This document shows, in pieces, positions 6,061 through 6,403 of a DNA stretch of 6,403 nucleotides. The DNA comes from Bacillota bacterium. Its GTDB lineage: Bacteria; Bacillota; Clostridia; Christensenellales; Aristaeellaceae. Under the pieces are notes generated by a model. The model ran no database searches, had not been told where the DNA came from, and saw only the letters and a list, made by a program, of their open reading frames with translations. Each line of letters opens with the position of its first letter. The stretch's first letter is position 1. The stretch spans positions 1-6,403 of the forward strand of contig WRGP01000124.1 of the NCBI GenBank assembly GCA_009787135.1, in the 5' to 3' direction. A program made the translations under genes and the position numbers.

Positions 6061-6403
6061 TCATTTTTTTCCCACAAGGCGCTTCACCGCCCGCCAGGCG
6101 GCAAACAGCGGCCACCGCACCCGGCGGGTAACGCCCCAGCACCTGACGAGCAGGCGGTACCCCCGCGCCTTCGCGTCGATGATCCTGCCGTTTCTTACAA
6201 TCGCCACGGCGATTGCCAGCACGTTTTCACGCGCCAGCGGGCCTTCCACCCAGTTCTGGCCGTCGCCGTTCATATAGGGGCCGCCCTGCCCCACGCGGAC
6301 GACGCGGTGCAGCGCATAGCCGCTCGCGGAGCGCTCGCTGCCGAACAGCAGAATATCCCCGCGCTTTGGCGGCCAATCCCGCACGGGCTCCAGCACCGCG
6401 GCG
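6061..6403 (-). CDS. S24/S26-family (signal-peptidase-like) peptidase, C-terminal part, cut by right edge
   Basis: The last 113 codons of a gene whose start lies beyond the right edge. A GTG at 6396 is in frame, but the frame stays open to the edge and the family needs more N-terminal sequence, so it is not taken as the start. Visible are KRGDILLFGS, then GYALHRVVRV (His codon at 6309-6307), then YMNGDGQNWVEGPL and ENVLAIAVAIVRNGRIID. This order (GD-hydrophobic, LHRVV, GD-N, VLG-V) matches the SipW/archaeal-like branch of S26 signal peptidases, in which histidine replaces lysine as the base. It also matches the S24/S26 family peptidases often found beside ABC exporters in Clostridia. The nucleophile serine (usually in an SM-P motif) would lie upstream and cannot be checked. 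The tail is strongly basic (TRRVRWPLFAAWRAVKRL), perhaps membrane-associated. Inferred role: trimming or maturing the exporter's cargo. A regulator-type S24 protein is less likely. Confidence 0.72.
   Translation of the reverse strand, partial: AAVLEPVRDWPPKRGDILLFGSERSASGYALHRVVRVGQGGPYMNGDGQNWVEGPLARENVLAIAVAIVRNGRIIDAKARGYRLLVRCWGVTRRVRWPLFAAWRAVKRLVGKK

Noticed and set aside
6061..6396. GTG at 6396 as the start of a complete 111-residue protein
   Set aside because: The frame remains open to the window edge and the visible part lacks the N-terminal serine motif of the family, so the gene most likely begins outside the window.

Overview
The window looks like a stretch of chromosome from a fairly GC-rich member of the Firmicutes, most likely Clostridia. 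The evidence is the strong AAGGAGG-type ribosome binding sites, a good SigA-type promoter, a Clostridia-style glycolytic gene order and the protein families present. No species can be named from the sequence. All six genes supported here lie on the minus strand, so the order of transcription runs from high to low coordinates. The long plus-strand reading frames are antisense shadows of these genes.

Right part (6403 to 4116): the 3' part of an S24/S26-type (signal-peptidase-like) peptidase gene enters from the right edge. It is followed after 13 bases by a complete type I ABC exporter gene, a transmembrane domain fused to an ATPase domain. The two are almost certainly translated from one message, and a strong hairpin-plus-U-tract terminator follows the ABC gene directly. 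A membrane-type peptidase paired with an exporter lacking its own peptidase domain suggests maturation and export of a peptide or small protein. The rest of that operon lies outside the window.

Middle and left part (4057 to 1): a near-consensus SigA promoter (TCGACA, 17 bases, TATACT) starts a lower-glycolysis operon: pgk (phosphoglycerate kinase), tpiA (triosephosphate isomerase) and gpmI (cofactor-independent phosphoglycerate mutase). All three are full length with intact catalytic residues. TpiA interconverts the triose phosphates; Pgk and GpmI act on the two sides of 3-phosphoglycerate. gapA, which often precedes pgk, and eno, which often follows gpmI, are not adjacent. After gpmI comes the start of a gene resembling V4R (4-vinyl reductase-like) proteins, cut by the left edge.

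The most unusual non-coding feature is a roughly 105-base nested palindrome filling most of the gap between tpiA and gpmI. It has an 18-bp perfect inverted repeat and a second hairpin that competes for the same bases. It resembles a small mobile or REP-like repeat, or an RNA-processing element, more than a terminator. No RNA genes, CRISPR arrays or insertion sequences were seen. No gap between genes exceeds 300 bases.
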